The translations under genes were made by a program, and so were the position numbers. The notes under the pieces are model-generated. The model worked only from the letters and a program-made list of their open reading frames with translations, did not search any database and had not been told where the DNA came from. This document shows positions 1 through 8,180 of a DNA stretch of 64,000 nt, one piece after another (the first letter of the stretch is position 1; each line of letters opens with the position of its first letter). The DNA is from JBBATK01 sp044228685 (GTDB taxonomy: Bacteria > Bacteroidota > Ignavibacteria > Kapaibacteriales > NICIL-2), in contig JBGAUL010000013.1 of assembly GCA_044228685.1 (NCBI GenBank), forward strand, positions 45,044-109,043, given 5' to 3'.

Positions 1-342
1 GTAACTAACGGAATTGTCGCTGCCAACAATTTTCAGGCGATAATAGTAGCTGCTGCTGCTTACACGCTGATTGTCGCCAGATTTCATAAGTACGTCTGTG
101 TCGACAAAACTGTACGAAAGAGAAGCGCCGTGAGCTTCGATACTCTTTATGCTTCTAAAGTTCTGTCCGTCTGTCGAACGCTCAATTTCATAGCGCTGAA
201 CACTCTTCTCGGTTGAACACCGCCACTCAATACTGACGTTGTTACCATCAGCTTTTGTGCTAAAGAAATCGATCGAAACTTCGGCTGCAAACATGGTTGC
301 GCTGAAGAGAAGAGCGATAAGTATGAGACGGAGTGAATTCAC
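1..342 (-). CDS. Secreted protein, N-terminal part (cut by window edge)
   Basis: An open frame of 114 codons begins with a GTG at 342-340 and runs off the left edge. Residues 1-20 form a signal peptide (Leu/Ile/Ala-rich core followed by FAAE). The mature part reads like a fibronectin/CHU-type beta domain, with WRCSTEKSVQRYEIERS and a later YYYRLKIVG; this pattern is common in T9SS-exported proteins of Bacteroidota just before the C-terminal sorting domain. The remainder lies outside the window, so the full role is unknown. A TAAATTTG promoter box ends four bases before the GTG, which suggests a leaderless transcript. Confidence 0.7.
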   Translation of the reverse strand, partial: MNSLRLILIALLFSATMFAAEVSIDFFSTKADGNNVSIEWRCSTEKSVQRYEIERSTDGQNFRSIKSIEAHGASLSYSFVDTDVLMKSGDNQRVSSSSYYYRLKIVGSDNSVSY

Positions 343-346
343 AAGA

Positions 347-354
347 CAAATTTA
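347..354 (-). promoter_or_regulatory. TAAATTTG -7 box for the secreted protein at 1-342
   Basis: Read on the minus strand, TAAATTTG is an exact match to the Bacteroidota -7 consensus TAnnTTTG. A CTTG resembling the -33 TTTG lies about 20 bases upstream. Only four bases separate the box from the GTG start, so transcription would begin at or next to the start codon. Confidence 0.5.
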
Positions 355-396
355 GTGTTGAAGGGTGGTTCGGACAAGAAGAAAATGCGGTAAAAA

Positions 397-1482
397 TTGC
401 TGATTTTGCACACTGTGAAGCACAAAACATTCGATTATTTGATCATCGGAGGCGGTCTTGCCGGCTGTTTCCTCTCCAGAAATCTGCGATCTCGTGGACG
501 TAGCGTTTGCTGCGTCGATTCAGCCGAACAAAGTGCCTCACTTGTGGCCGGTGCCCTTATCAATCCAATAACCGGAAAACGCTTCGGACAAATTGTCAAT
601 TACGACGAGTATTATGCCGTTGCACGTGAAGCTTACACCGATATCGGATCAATTTTTCGAGCACTCCCTATACTAAGAATACTTAGTGCTTCTGATGAAC
701 AACAACACTGGTCCAAAAAATCTGTTTCACTTAGCGCCGGTGGAAGTGTGCGTGAAATAGACGAAGCAACAGCATTGAAATTGCTTCCAGCGGAGTTTCG
801 TCGTCGTGAATCTGATCCAGTATTGTATATCAACGATGCCGCCATCGTTGACACGAATGTAGCCGTAACGACAATGCGATCAAGCTTAGAGCGAGAAGGA
901 GCTTATTTCAAATCCAATGTTAGTGCGGAAGATCTAGAAATACATAATCTTGAGTTCAATGGATTTCATTTTGATCGTGTTGTGTTTTGTGATGGATGGA
1001 AAATGAGTGCTAACAAGCACTTTGCATTTGTACCGCCGATGCAAGCCAAAGGTCATGTGCTAACTCTGAAGTTCAAACGTGATCCCAAGCTTCAGTCAAT
1101 CGTCATCTCCCACGGGAAGTTCCTTGCACCTCTCGCCGATGGTTGGTATCGTTTCGGCTCGAGCTACGATTGGAATTTTACTCACAACGAACTCGAAACA
1201 AACGCAGTTGATTTTCTTTTAAGTGCGCTCGCAGAAGTCATTGACGCTGATGTTGAGAGCTGGCGTGCTGACTGTGGAGTGCGCCCAATTGTCGCAGACC
1301 TGAAAGCAGTCTTAGGTGTTCATCCGCTGCATCCAAAGCTTTTCATCTTCAATGGACTCGGCTCGCGCGGTGCCTTGCTTGCGCCTAGTTATGCTCGTCT
1401 CATGACTGATTACCTGGAGGACTGCGTCGCTCTTCCAGATGAGATCAATGTCTCACGCTTTTACAAGCACTACCATGCCTGA
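397..1482 (+). CDS. FAD-dependent oxidoreductase, MnmC C-terminal (oxidase) domain-like
   Basis: A 361-residue FAD/NAD(P)-binding DAO-fold protein. The dinucleotide motif IIGGGLAGC lies near residue 20. LINPITGKR and the C-terminal GLGSRGALLAPSYA followed by VSRF match the oxidase half of MnmC, which removes the carboxymethyl group of cmnm5U34 in tRNA to give nm5U. It lacks the N-terminal methyltransferase half of E. coli MnmC, and the next gene (overlap of 8 bases) is an MnmM-type methyltransferase, so the pair would complete the pathway. The TTG start at 397 is uncertain; GTG at 415 is the main alternative. The role is inferred from motifs and neighbour; a generic glycine-oxidase-like enzyme is the alternative. 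Confidence 0.75.
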   Translation: MLILHTVKHKTFDYLIIGGGLAGCFLSRNLRSRGRSVCCVDSAEQSASLVAGALINPITGKRFGQIVNYDEYYAVAREAYTDIGSIFRALPILRILSASDEQQHWSKKSVSLSAGGSVREIDEATALKLLPAEFRRRESDPVLYINDAAIVDTNVAVTTMRSSLEREGAYFKSNVSAEDLEIHNLEFNGFHFDRVVFCDGWKMSANKHFAFVPPMQAKGHVLTLKFKRDPKLQSIVISHGKFLAPLADGWYRFGSSYDWNFTHNELETNAVDFLLSALAEVIDADVESWRADCGVRPIVADLKAVLGVHPLHPKLFIFNGLGSRGALLAPSYARLMTDYLEDCVALPDEINVSRFYKHYHA

Positions 1483-2077
1483 GTTATGGTCGGCCGTCGA
1501 ATTCGTTCATCATCTTCTGCGTGAGCACCTTCAAGCAGGTGATTGCGCTTTTGATGCTACTATGGGACGAGGTACGGATACTGCATTTCTGCTTGATTGC
1601 GTCGGCAAAACCGGTCGCGTACTGGCCACGGATATCCAAAGCGAAGCACTCGAAGCAACTCGTCAACGATTAGCTGATCATCCCAATCGTAATCGTGTTG
1701 AGCTTGTTCAACAATCACACGCCAGTATCAAAGACATCGCCATCACATATGCGTTCACTGCCTTTGATGCAGTTGTTTTTAACTGCGGCTATCTTCCGGG
1801 ATCAGACAAAGTAGTGCGCACGAGTGCTGATGAAACACTAGCGGCGTTGCAAGGACTTGAGACTCTGCTGAGTGAGAGGGCAATAGTATGCCTAGTGTGT
1901 TATGTCGGACATGAAGGAGGCGAGGAAGAACGACTTGCTGTTGAACGCTATCTCGAGTCCTTAGCGACACAGAAATACAGCGTTCGTCGCTTCGAAGCAA
2001 TCGGACGACGCAATGCACCCGTATGTTATAGCTACGCACGAAACGCGGCTGTTAGCAGAGGAATAAGTGGAGACTGA
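1475..2077 (+). CDS. mnmM: tRNA 5-aminomethyl-2-thiouridine methyltransferase MnmM (YtqB family)
   Basis: A 200-residue class I SAM-dependent methyltransferase. The SAM-binding motif I is FDATMGRGTD (residues 26-35). NCGYLPGSDK near residue 100 is the family signature, equivalent to NLGYLPKGDK in B. subtilis YtqB/MnmM, and CYVGHEGG matches that protein's VIYHGH segment. MnmM methylates nm5(s2)U34 of tRNA to mnm5(s2)U34. The ATG at 1475 is preferred because it is next to the conserved region and overlaps the upstream stop by 8 bases; ATGs at 1439 and 1448 are possible. The operon with an MnmC-oxidase-like gene supports the call. Confidence 0.85.
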   Translation: MPELWSAVEFVHHLLREHLQAGDCAFDATMGRGTDTAFLLDCVGKTGRVLATDIQSEALEATRQRLADHPNRNRVELVQQSHASIKDIAITYAFTAFDAVVFNCGYLPGSDKVVRTSADETLAALQGLETLLSERAIVCLVCYVGHEGGEEERLAVERYLESLATQKYSVRRFEAIGRRNAPVCYSYARNAAVSRGISGD

Positions 2078-2110
2078 TGGAATTGATTGACAAGTAGGCG
2101 AGTAAAGATT

Positions 2111-2359
2111 TTAGTCGACCAAGATCTCGTAAGGACTCAACAACTCGTCGATAACGATGGGTACCGGACCAAGGCGTGTCGCGAAGTTGAGCACAGGTTC
2201 CGGTGCTTCGAGATGGTGCGTGACAGCTTCTTTCTTCATCTCAAGCAACCATCGAAAAAGCGTCGTTGAGACGTTGACGTGATTAGGACGCACAGCGTGC
2301 TCATCGATGTAACGTTCGATGGCTGCGTACACTTCTTCGTATGCGTCAAAATATTCCAT
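2111..2359 (-). CDS. Small conserved-looking protein of unknown function
   Basis: An 82-residue acidic protein that I do not recognise. It starts with ATG at 2359 and contains an amphipathic N-terminal helix (FDAYEEVYAAIERYI), a central VNVSTTLFRWLLEMKKEA segment, and a C-terminal LGPVPIVIDELLSPYEI. It has no signal peptide, membrane segment or cysteine motif. It converges on mnmM with a 33-base gap and diverges from the OmpA/PD40 gene. A perfect 20-bp palindrome lies 36 bases upstream of its start, so it might be a small regulator or be controlled by one, but nothing in its sequence shows DNA binding. Confidence 0.5.
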   Translation of the reverse strand: MEYFDAYEEVYAAIERYIDEHAVRPNHVNVSTTLFRWLLEMKKEAVTHHLEAPEPVLNFATRLGPVPIVIDELLSPYEILVD

Positions 2360-2394
2360 GTATGCCTAGTTGTGAAGCTGTCGATTGACTCTCT

Positions 2395-2414
2395 CGCAAA
2401 TAAATTTATTTGCG
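2395..2414. promoter_or_regulatory. Perfect 20-bp palindrome, candidate operator
   Basis: CGCAAATAAATTTATTTGCG equals its own reverse complement over all 20 bases. It lies in the 134-bp region between the divergent starts at 2359 (minus) and 2494 (plus). No T-tract follows, so it is not a typical terminator. The position and symmetry fit the binding site of a dimeric regulator acting on one or both genes. Confidence 0.5.
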
Positions 2415-2493
2415 GGTGATACACAACAATTTATTTTATCACTGCAAACGAAACCACACGTTTGGATTCTCACCAAAAGAAACGATTTAGACT

Positions 2494-4677
2494 ATGATTT
2501 CATGTATTGTACAGCAGATTTTCACAAAGGACGATCCTGAAGGATTGTTGCCAATTTCAATCACGTCCTCATTCCGTGTGCTTTGCATCGTTCTGGTTGT
2601 GAGCCTCTGTACCGGATTTCTGAATGCTCAGGATCGCACAGAGTTTGTAGATGAGTTTAACACTAATGGCAATGGCTGGATGGTTGAATCAAACGAGTCA
2701 CACGTGTTTGAGATCGTCAATGGACAATACTCGTTGGATAAGACCAAAGGCGAAAGTGCCTACTTGGTGTGGACTAAAGTCCCCTTGGATGAAAAACGCG
2801 ATTGGGTCATTGAAGCCAAGATCAAACACATTAGCGGCTCACAAGAGCACGGATACGGTTTGATATTTAACGCTGACGATGCTTCGCATTATTCTTCGCT
2901 ACTCATTTCGGCGAATGGTTACGCTGAGGCTATTGACTACTACGGCTCAGACTTCTCGAAAATTTTCGATTGGAGAAAATCGCCAAACGTAAAGCCAAGT
3001 GGAGAATGGAATGTTCTGTCGATCAAGCACATTGGCGATCTAACCTCATTTTATGTAAATGATGTTTGCGTGGGCTCTATGACGAGTTCAGATTTTCACG
3101 TTCACGGCAATCGAATTGGTTTCATTGTGTACAACACCATGAAAATTGTGGTGGATCGAATTGTCGTGCGATCGAGTCCAGGCAACCATCCCGTCAAATC
3201 GGTTCAGGGATCGAATGTGACTGCACAGCGTGTCAATCTTGGACCGCACGTGAATTCAACGAGTACTGAGTTGACGCCGATTGTGTCTGCTGACGGCAAG
3301 ACTTTGTATTTCTGTCGTCGTGGCTACTCAGGCAACATTGGTGTCGAGCACCGTGATGATGTGTGGTTCTGTCAAAAAGATTCTAACAATGTTTGGGAAG
3401 AGGCCAAGAACCTAGGTCGACCAATCAATAACGAAGGATACAACTCGGTTATTTCCGTAACGCCGGACAACAACACGCTCATTCTTCAGAATACATACAA
3501 CAGTGATGGTTCACTCAAAGGTGCCGGCTTGTCGATTAGTCACCGAACCGATAAGGGATGGGAGCTGCCGAAGGAGATTATGATTGACAGTAGCTACAAT
3601 CTGAATGAATATCAAGAGCAGTGTTTGTCGCCGGATGCAAAAGTCTTGGTTATGTCGATTGAACAGTATGACACGCGAGGATCAAAGGATCTCTATGTGA
3701 GTTTTCGTACCTCCGACACCAGCTTTAGTCAGCCCAAACGAATTGCTGAACTGGCTACACCCGGACAAGACATGGCGCCATTTATCGCAAGTGATGGTTT
3801 GACGATGTACTACAGCACTAATGGTCTGCCGGGATATGGTAGCCAAGATATCTTCATGGCGCGTCGACTAGATTCAACATGGATGCATTGGACAGATCCG
3901 GTTAATCTTGGAACTGCTGTCAACACAAATTCCTTTGATGCCTATTTCCGCACCACAGCAAAGGGTGACTCGGCATACATGATCACTTATTCTGATACCT
4001 ACGGTGGTGGTGATATTGTTCGTATCGCTGTTCCCCCTGCAGCTCAGCCACTCAAAGTCTGTTTGATTTCTGGTCATGTCTACGACTCAAAAACCAAGAA
4101 GCCACTTGCTGCCGGTGTTGTCTATGAGATGTTGGCTAATTCTACGGAAGCGGGCATCGCGCGATCCAGTCCGACCGACGGCGCGTACTCGATCGTTCTT
4201 CCGGTTGGCAATCTCTACGGCTTTAGAGCAGAAGCACCTGGCTATTACTCCGTAAGTGAGCAGCTCGATACGAGGTCATTAGAGAGCTACAAGGAAATCA
4301 CACGCGATTTGTATTTGGTTCCAATCGAGAAGGATGCGACTATTCGCTTGAATAATCTCTTCTTTGATTTTGCGAAGTACGAACTACGACCTGAATCATC
4401 CTCGGAGCTGGATCGTCTGATTCAATTTCTACGTAGCAATCCAAACATTAAAATCAGCATTCTCGGGCACACTGATAACGTTGGTGACGAAAAGCGAAAT
4501 GTAAGTCTGTCCATGAATCGCGCCCAAGCAGTTATGCAATATCTCGCCACGCATGGTATTGAAGCGGGTCGTATGACGTCCAAGGGTTTTGGAAAATCAA
4601 AACCAATTGAAAGCAATGAGACGGAAGATGGTCGTCAAAAGAATCGTCGTGTGGAGTTTATGATCACTGCGAAATAG
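2494..4677 (+). CDS. OmpA-family protein with lectin-like domain, PD40 propeller and regulatory-fold domain (PorE-like)
   Basis: A 727-residue exported protein. After a signal peptide ending near LNAQ come a concanavalin/LamG-like domain (about residues 50-225), WD40-like PD40 propeller repeats (about 250-520, e.g. ELTPIVSADGKTLYF and DMAPFIASDGLTMYY), a carboxypeptidase-regulatory-like domain (about 530-610), and a C-terminal OmpA peptidoglycan-binding domain (about 620-727, with GHTDNVGDEKRN and NRRVEF). PD40, regulatory-fold and OmpA in that order resemble PorE of the type IX secretion system, but the N-terminal TPR of PorE is replaced by a lectin-like domain. It would sit in the periplasm, bound to peptidoglycan. 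TTG at 2545 or 2548 would give a more typical signal peptide than ATG 2494. Confidence 0.8.
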   Translation: MISCIVQQIFTKDDPEGLLPISITSSFRVLCIVLVVSLCTGFLNAQDRTEFVDEFNTNGNGWMVESNESHVFEIVNGQYSLDKTKGESAYLVWTKVPLDEKRDWVIEAKIKHISGSQEHGYGLIFNADDASHYSSLLISANGYAEAIDYYGSDFSKIFDWRKSPNVKPSGEWNVLSIKHIGDLTSFYVNDVCVGSMTSSDFHVHGNRIGFIVYNTMKIVVDRIVVRSSPGNHPVKSVQGSNVTAQRVNLGPHVNSTSTELTPIVSADGKTLYFCRRGYSGNIGVEHRDDVWFCQKDSNNVWEEAKNLGRPINNEGYNSVISVTPDNNTLILQNTYNSDGSLKGAGLSISHRTDKGWELPKEIMIDSSYNLNEYQEQCLSPDAKVLVMSIEQYDTRGSKDLYVSFRTSDTSFSQPKRIAELATPGQDMAPFIASDGLTMYYSTNGLPGYGSQDIFMARRLDSTWMHWTDPVNLGTAVNTNSFDAYFRTTAKGDSAYMITYSDTYGGGDIVRIAVPPAAQPLKVCLISGHVYDSKTKKPLAAGVVYEMLANSTEAGIARSSPTDGAYSIVLPVGNLYGFRAEAPGYYSVSEQLDTRSLESYKEITRDLYLVPIEKDATIRLNNLFFDFAKYELRPESSSELDRLIQFLRSNPNIKISILGHTDNVGDEKRNVSLSMNRAQAVMQYLATHGIEAGRMTSKGFGKSKPIESNETEDGRQKNRRVEFMITAK

Positions 4678-4723
4678 CATGTTGCGCAACACACTATTGA
4701 CGCTGAGTTTGCGGCAAGTATGA

Positions 4724-5986
4724 TTAGGAACGCATGATATTGATAGGCGTTCCGTTCCAACCAGGGAACAAGTTCTGGGGATGAGCTATAGATAAGTGCT
4801 GTGCGGCTACTGCGCTGAACAGTGCGCGGAAGTCTGTAGTGACAGGGACGTCTCGTCCGTCCGCAAGATTCTCAGGTGCAAGACGCGGTAAGTTCCCATG
4901 CACATGACCGCCGTTGACGGCATTGGAAAGAACGAACATGCAACTACCGCGACCGTGATCCCTGCCGCCACTGCCATTCTCTTTGACAGTACGCCCAAAC
5001 TCAGTCATGGTCATGATGCACACATCATCCTGCTTTGATCCAAGATCATTCCACAGTGCGCTTATCGATTGAGCGAAGTCAGAAGCAACGCGTTGAAATT
5101 GTCCGTTGACAGTGCCTTGCTGTACGTGTGTATCCCAGCCGGTTGATTCTAGGAAGACGATTTCGAGTCCGATGTCAGCACGAATCATGCGAGCTACTTG
5201 TTGACAATGCTTGCCAAAACTTGTCTTAGGGTATCGCGCGGCGCTCGAGCTATCGTCACGATCCAATCCAAGTCGCTTGATGGTGTGCAAGGCATCGACG
5301 CTTTCACTTCCGGATTGAGCCATGAGACCCTGATTGGACTGCGAGTAGAGTGCCTCGAAACTCTGTGCAACGCCCGGTGAATTCTGCGCTCGCGAATCGT
5401 CGACACGAAACTGCTTCAAGTCATCAATCACAAGTGGCACGCTCGCTCCATTCATGCTCAGCGGCAATGCAGTACAACAAGCCACAGAACGAAAAGGCGT
5501 TGCTTCAGTCTTGAGCTGTTGAGCAGCCCGATGTAACCATCCTTCGGATGCTTTTTGTCCTGGGGTACCACTTTCCATGTAGTCTTGTGCATCGAAATGC
5601 GAGCGAGTAGAGTTGGGCGAACCAATAGCATGAACGACTGCCAATCGACCTTCACGAAACATGGGAACAAATGATTGAAATGCCGGATGAAGAGCAAAGT
5701 TCTCATCGAGTTTGATCAGTCCCTTGTCATCACCCAAGCGCATCGCCAATCGAATGCGAGCTTTGTTGAAGTCCGGATCATTAAGCGGTGGCACAGCCAT
5801 CAAGCCATCCACAGCACCGCGTTGAAAGATGCAGATCAGTGTCTTTTTACGTAGTGAAGTTGAAGGACGTAGAGCTGTAGCAGCTCTCACGACGAAAGAT
5901 GGAACTCCGCCAAGGGTCAGACTGAGCATTGCGACACCTGAAGCTCCCAGAAAAGCACGTCGACTAAGATTTGATGAGTTTTTCAT
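4724..5986 (-). CDS. DUF1501 family exported protein
   Basis: A 420-residue protein with a twin-arginine-type signal (SRRAFLGASGVAML at the N-terminus) and the DUF1501 hallmarks: ICIFQRGAVDGLMAVPP, a central LESTGWDTHVQQG, and MTMTEFGRTVKENGSGGRDHG near the C-terminus. DUF1501 belongs to the sulfatase/alkaline phosphatase-like superfamily; its substrate is not established. It lies 12 bases downstream of a DUF1800 gene on the same strand, a widespread pairing that suggests a shared extracytoplasmic role. It converges on the PorE-like gene with 46 bases between the stops. Confidence 0.85.
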   Translation of the reverse strand: MKNSSNLSRRAFLGASGVAMLSLTLGGVPSFVVRAATALRPSTSLRKKTLICIFQRGAVDGLMAVPPLNDPDFNKARIRLAMRLGDDKGLIKLDENFALHPAFQSFVPMFREGRLAVVHAIGSPNSTRSHFDAQDYMESGTPGQKASEGWLHRAAQQLKTEATPFRSVACCTALPLSMNGASVPLVIDDLKQFRVDDSRAQNSPGVAQSFEALYSQSNQGLMAQSGSESVDALHTIKRLGLDRDDSSSAARYPKTSFGKHCQQVARMIRADIGLEIVFLESTGWDTHVQQGTVNGQFQRVASDFAQSISALWNDLGSKQDDVCIMTMTEFGRTVKENGSGGRDHGRGSCMFVLSNAVNGGHVHGNLPRLAPENLADGRDVPVTTDFRALFSAVAAQHLSIAHPQNLFPGWNGTPINIMRS

Positions 5987-5998
5987 GACGTATTCCTC

Positions 5999-7987
5999 TT
6001 AGTATCGTTGAAACTCAGGTGAGCCGATGAGTATTCCGACCAGACGTGCTGTTAGGTTTTGACTGTTCGCATGACTTGTTACAACCGAGCCGTGGTTGTT
6101 CACGCTACTGCTCGTTTTGGATCCCATGACCTGATCGAAATCTGTATCACTTATCAGCTCATCATCATTCATGAAGTCTGTTGATGATTGAGTGGGCGAG
6201 TGCATGCTGTCATGAGTTCGTCCCTCATCACTTGCTCGTAGTTGATTCTGCAACAATCGCAGAGTCGGTGCCGGATCTCGTTCGGGCATGAGCATGAGAA
6301 ACAGACGCCGTGCTGCTTCCGTTGTCGAACCATCTTCTACCGACGATTCCCACCGTTGTGGCTGCACACTAAATGCTTTGATTTTGTTGAGACTAGCATC
6401 AATGCCGAAATTCATGCGAGCAACGAGAGACGCTGCATTAACCCATCGCGTAGCTCGGTCGTCGAAACCTGTTGGCGCCGGTGCGGCATAGAGAGCTTGG
6501 CCCATACGTCCCAACCAATCATACAAGGGTTTTGAAACACCGAGGTCAGCGTTCATCGCGCGTGCTGCTGAGATGAGCAGATGAAAAGGTGATTTGATTT
6601 TTGCGCGACGAACGTCTGCAGACCAAAACTCAGGCGACTGTACAATTGCACGAAGCATGGATTTAATGTCGCCGTGATTGTCTTTAAACACTTTTGCAGT
6701 GCGATCAACAAGGGCAGTAGACGGTGTATCGCACACAAAGCGACGGCACAGTTTTTCAGCAATGTGGTGCGCGGTTGAGGGATGTTCACATACCACTTTC
6801 ATGAGTCGAAGACCTTCGTCCATGCCATGTCCGGCAGGAAATTCGTGACCCAGAAAAGTCTTCGGCGTTACATCATGACCATCGGCTCGAAACAAGAAAT
6901 CACCCTGCACAACGGTACCTGCTGCTTTTGTTTTCTCAATCATTTCAAACACGCGTTCACGGTTTTTTCCGAGTCCATAAGGCATCATTGACCAACCGCT
7001 GAGAATTCGCGCGCAATCTGTCACGTCGTGTTGCGTGTAGCCACCATCAACGCCCATGGTGTGTAACTCAAGTAATTCACGGGCATAATTCTCATTGATG
7101 CCTCGTCGCGGTTTGAATTCTTCCGGCAATCCGGCAAGGGCTTGCTCTTTGTATTCCTTTGTTCGCTTCTCGCTCGCTGCGATTTTTCTGCGTGCAATCC
7201 AGCCTCGCAGACCGGGCATGTCTTTGAGTGAGTCGAGATAGGTACTGAGCAGAGTTGGAGTGCCCTCCGGTGCCGTTGACTGAGCATTGTCTAAGTACTG
7301 CAGCATAGCAGGGTGCTGTGCGGTTGCCAAGACCAGTTGCGAGAAGTTGCCCAGAGCGTTTGGTCGAATTGCGTCGCGCTCATAGCACATGATAGCATTG
7401 CGAGCCGGCGTCTTCACCGCCGAAACGCAGAAATGATTGAACCAAAAATCACTCATCACATCCGCCACTTGCTGCTCGCTGTAGCGAGCTCGGATGAGCT
7501 TCTGCGCAAAGAGTTCTGCCAGGAGTTCTTTTTGTGGATGGTAGCCATTCTCGTAGGCGTATTTCAACACTGCGCGCCGCGTTTCTTTTGAGGCTGTATC
7601 GCCAGTCGCGGGAATGTTTTTCAAGATTCCCTCACGCATGAGTTCGACGATAACTTTTCCGGGAGGAGGATATAGACGCGCTATCTCTTCCATGTTCATG
7701 TGAAGAGTTTTTAAACTTGATAGCCGATTCTCTACATCTGCTTCGTTGTCTTTTGCGTTAAGCTGTGATTCGAACCATGCGTCAAGACCCATGCGCTCAA
7801 CTCGATCGATATCCTCGGGTCTTGCGCCCCAGGTAAACCTGCTGAGCAAATGCTCAGCTGCCTGACGAGTACTGAGACCGGCTTCACGATAGGGCATGGT
7901 TGAGGGCGTCGCGTAATCCCTAACCAATGAAGCGGCACTCGTCAGACTTAGCAAGAGAATTGAGGCACATAGAATGCGAAGTACCAT
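5999..7987 (-). CDS. DUF1800 family exported protein
   Basis: A 662-residue protein beginning with a hydrophobic signal peptide (about residues 1-22). DUF1800 signatures are present: HLLSRFTWGARPEDIDRVE near the N-terminus, DFWFNHFCVS, and NENYARELLELHTMGVDGGY with GGYTQHDV in the middle. A Ser/Asp/Asn-rich low-complexity stretch lies near the C-terminus (about residues 590-640). DUF1800 proteins are usually encoded next to DUF1501 proteins, as here (12-base gap, DUF1800 first). Their biochemical role is unknown. The gene is divergent from the HAD phosphatase across a 193-bp region in which I see no strong promoter. Confidence 0.85.
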   Translation of the reverse strand: MVLRILCASILLLSLTSAASLVRDYATPSTMPYREAGLSTRQAAEHLLSRFTWGARPEDIDRVERMGLDAWFESQLNAKDNEADVENRLSSLKTLHMNMEEIARLYPPPGKVIVELMREGILKNIPATGDTASKETRRAVLKYAYENGYHPQKELLAELFAQKLIRARYSEQQVADVMSDFWFNHFCVSAVKTPARNAIMCYERDAIRPNALGNFSQLVLATAQHPAMLQYLDNAQSTAPEGTPTLLSTYLDSLKDMPGLRGWIARRKIAASEKRTKEYKEQALAGLPEEFKPRRGINENYARELLELHTMGVDGGYTQHDVTDCARILSGWSMMPYGLGKNRERVFEMIEKTKAAGTVVQGDFLFRADGHDVTPKTFLGHEFPAGHGMDEGLRLMKVVCEHPSTAHHIAEKLCRRFVCDTPSTALVDRTAKVFKDNHGDIKSMLRAIVQSPEFWSADVRRAKIKSPFHLLISAARAMNADLGVSKPLYDWLGRMGQALYAAPAPTGFDDRATRWVNAASLVARMNFGIDASLNKIKAFSVQPQRWESSVEDGSTTEAARRLFLMLMPERDPAPTLRLLQNQLRASDEGRTHDSMHSPTQSSTDFMNDDELISDTDFDQVMGSKTSSSVNNHGSVVTSHANSQNLTARLVGILIGSPEFQRY

Positions 7988-8180
7988 AGCTCTGGAGCGA
8001 CTATTCGCTCAGTGTTGAATGTATTGTTTGAATGCAGTCCCTGTTCTGCAGCTTCAACTATGACAAGCCCAAGCAAGCAGAGGTTTAACACACGAGATGT
8101 TGTGAAACGATGATCTCTGTACCTCATGCAGAACAGGACATTCGGTAATTTGCTTCTCTTCACATGAACTATCATCCTCA

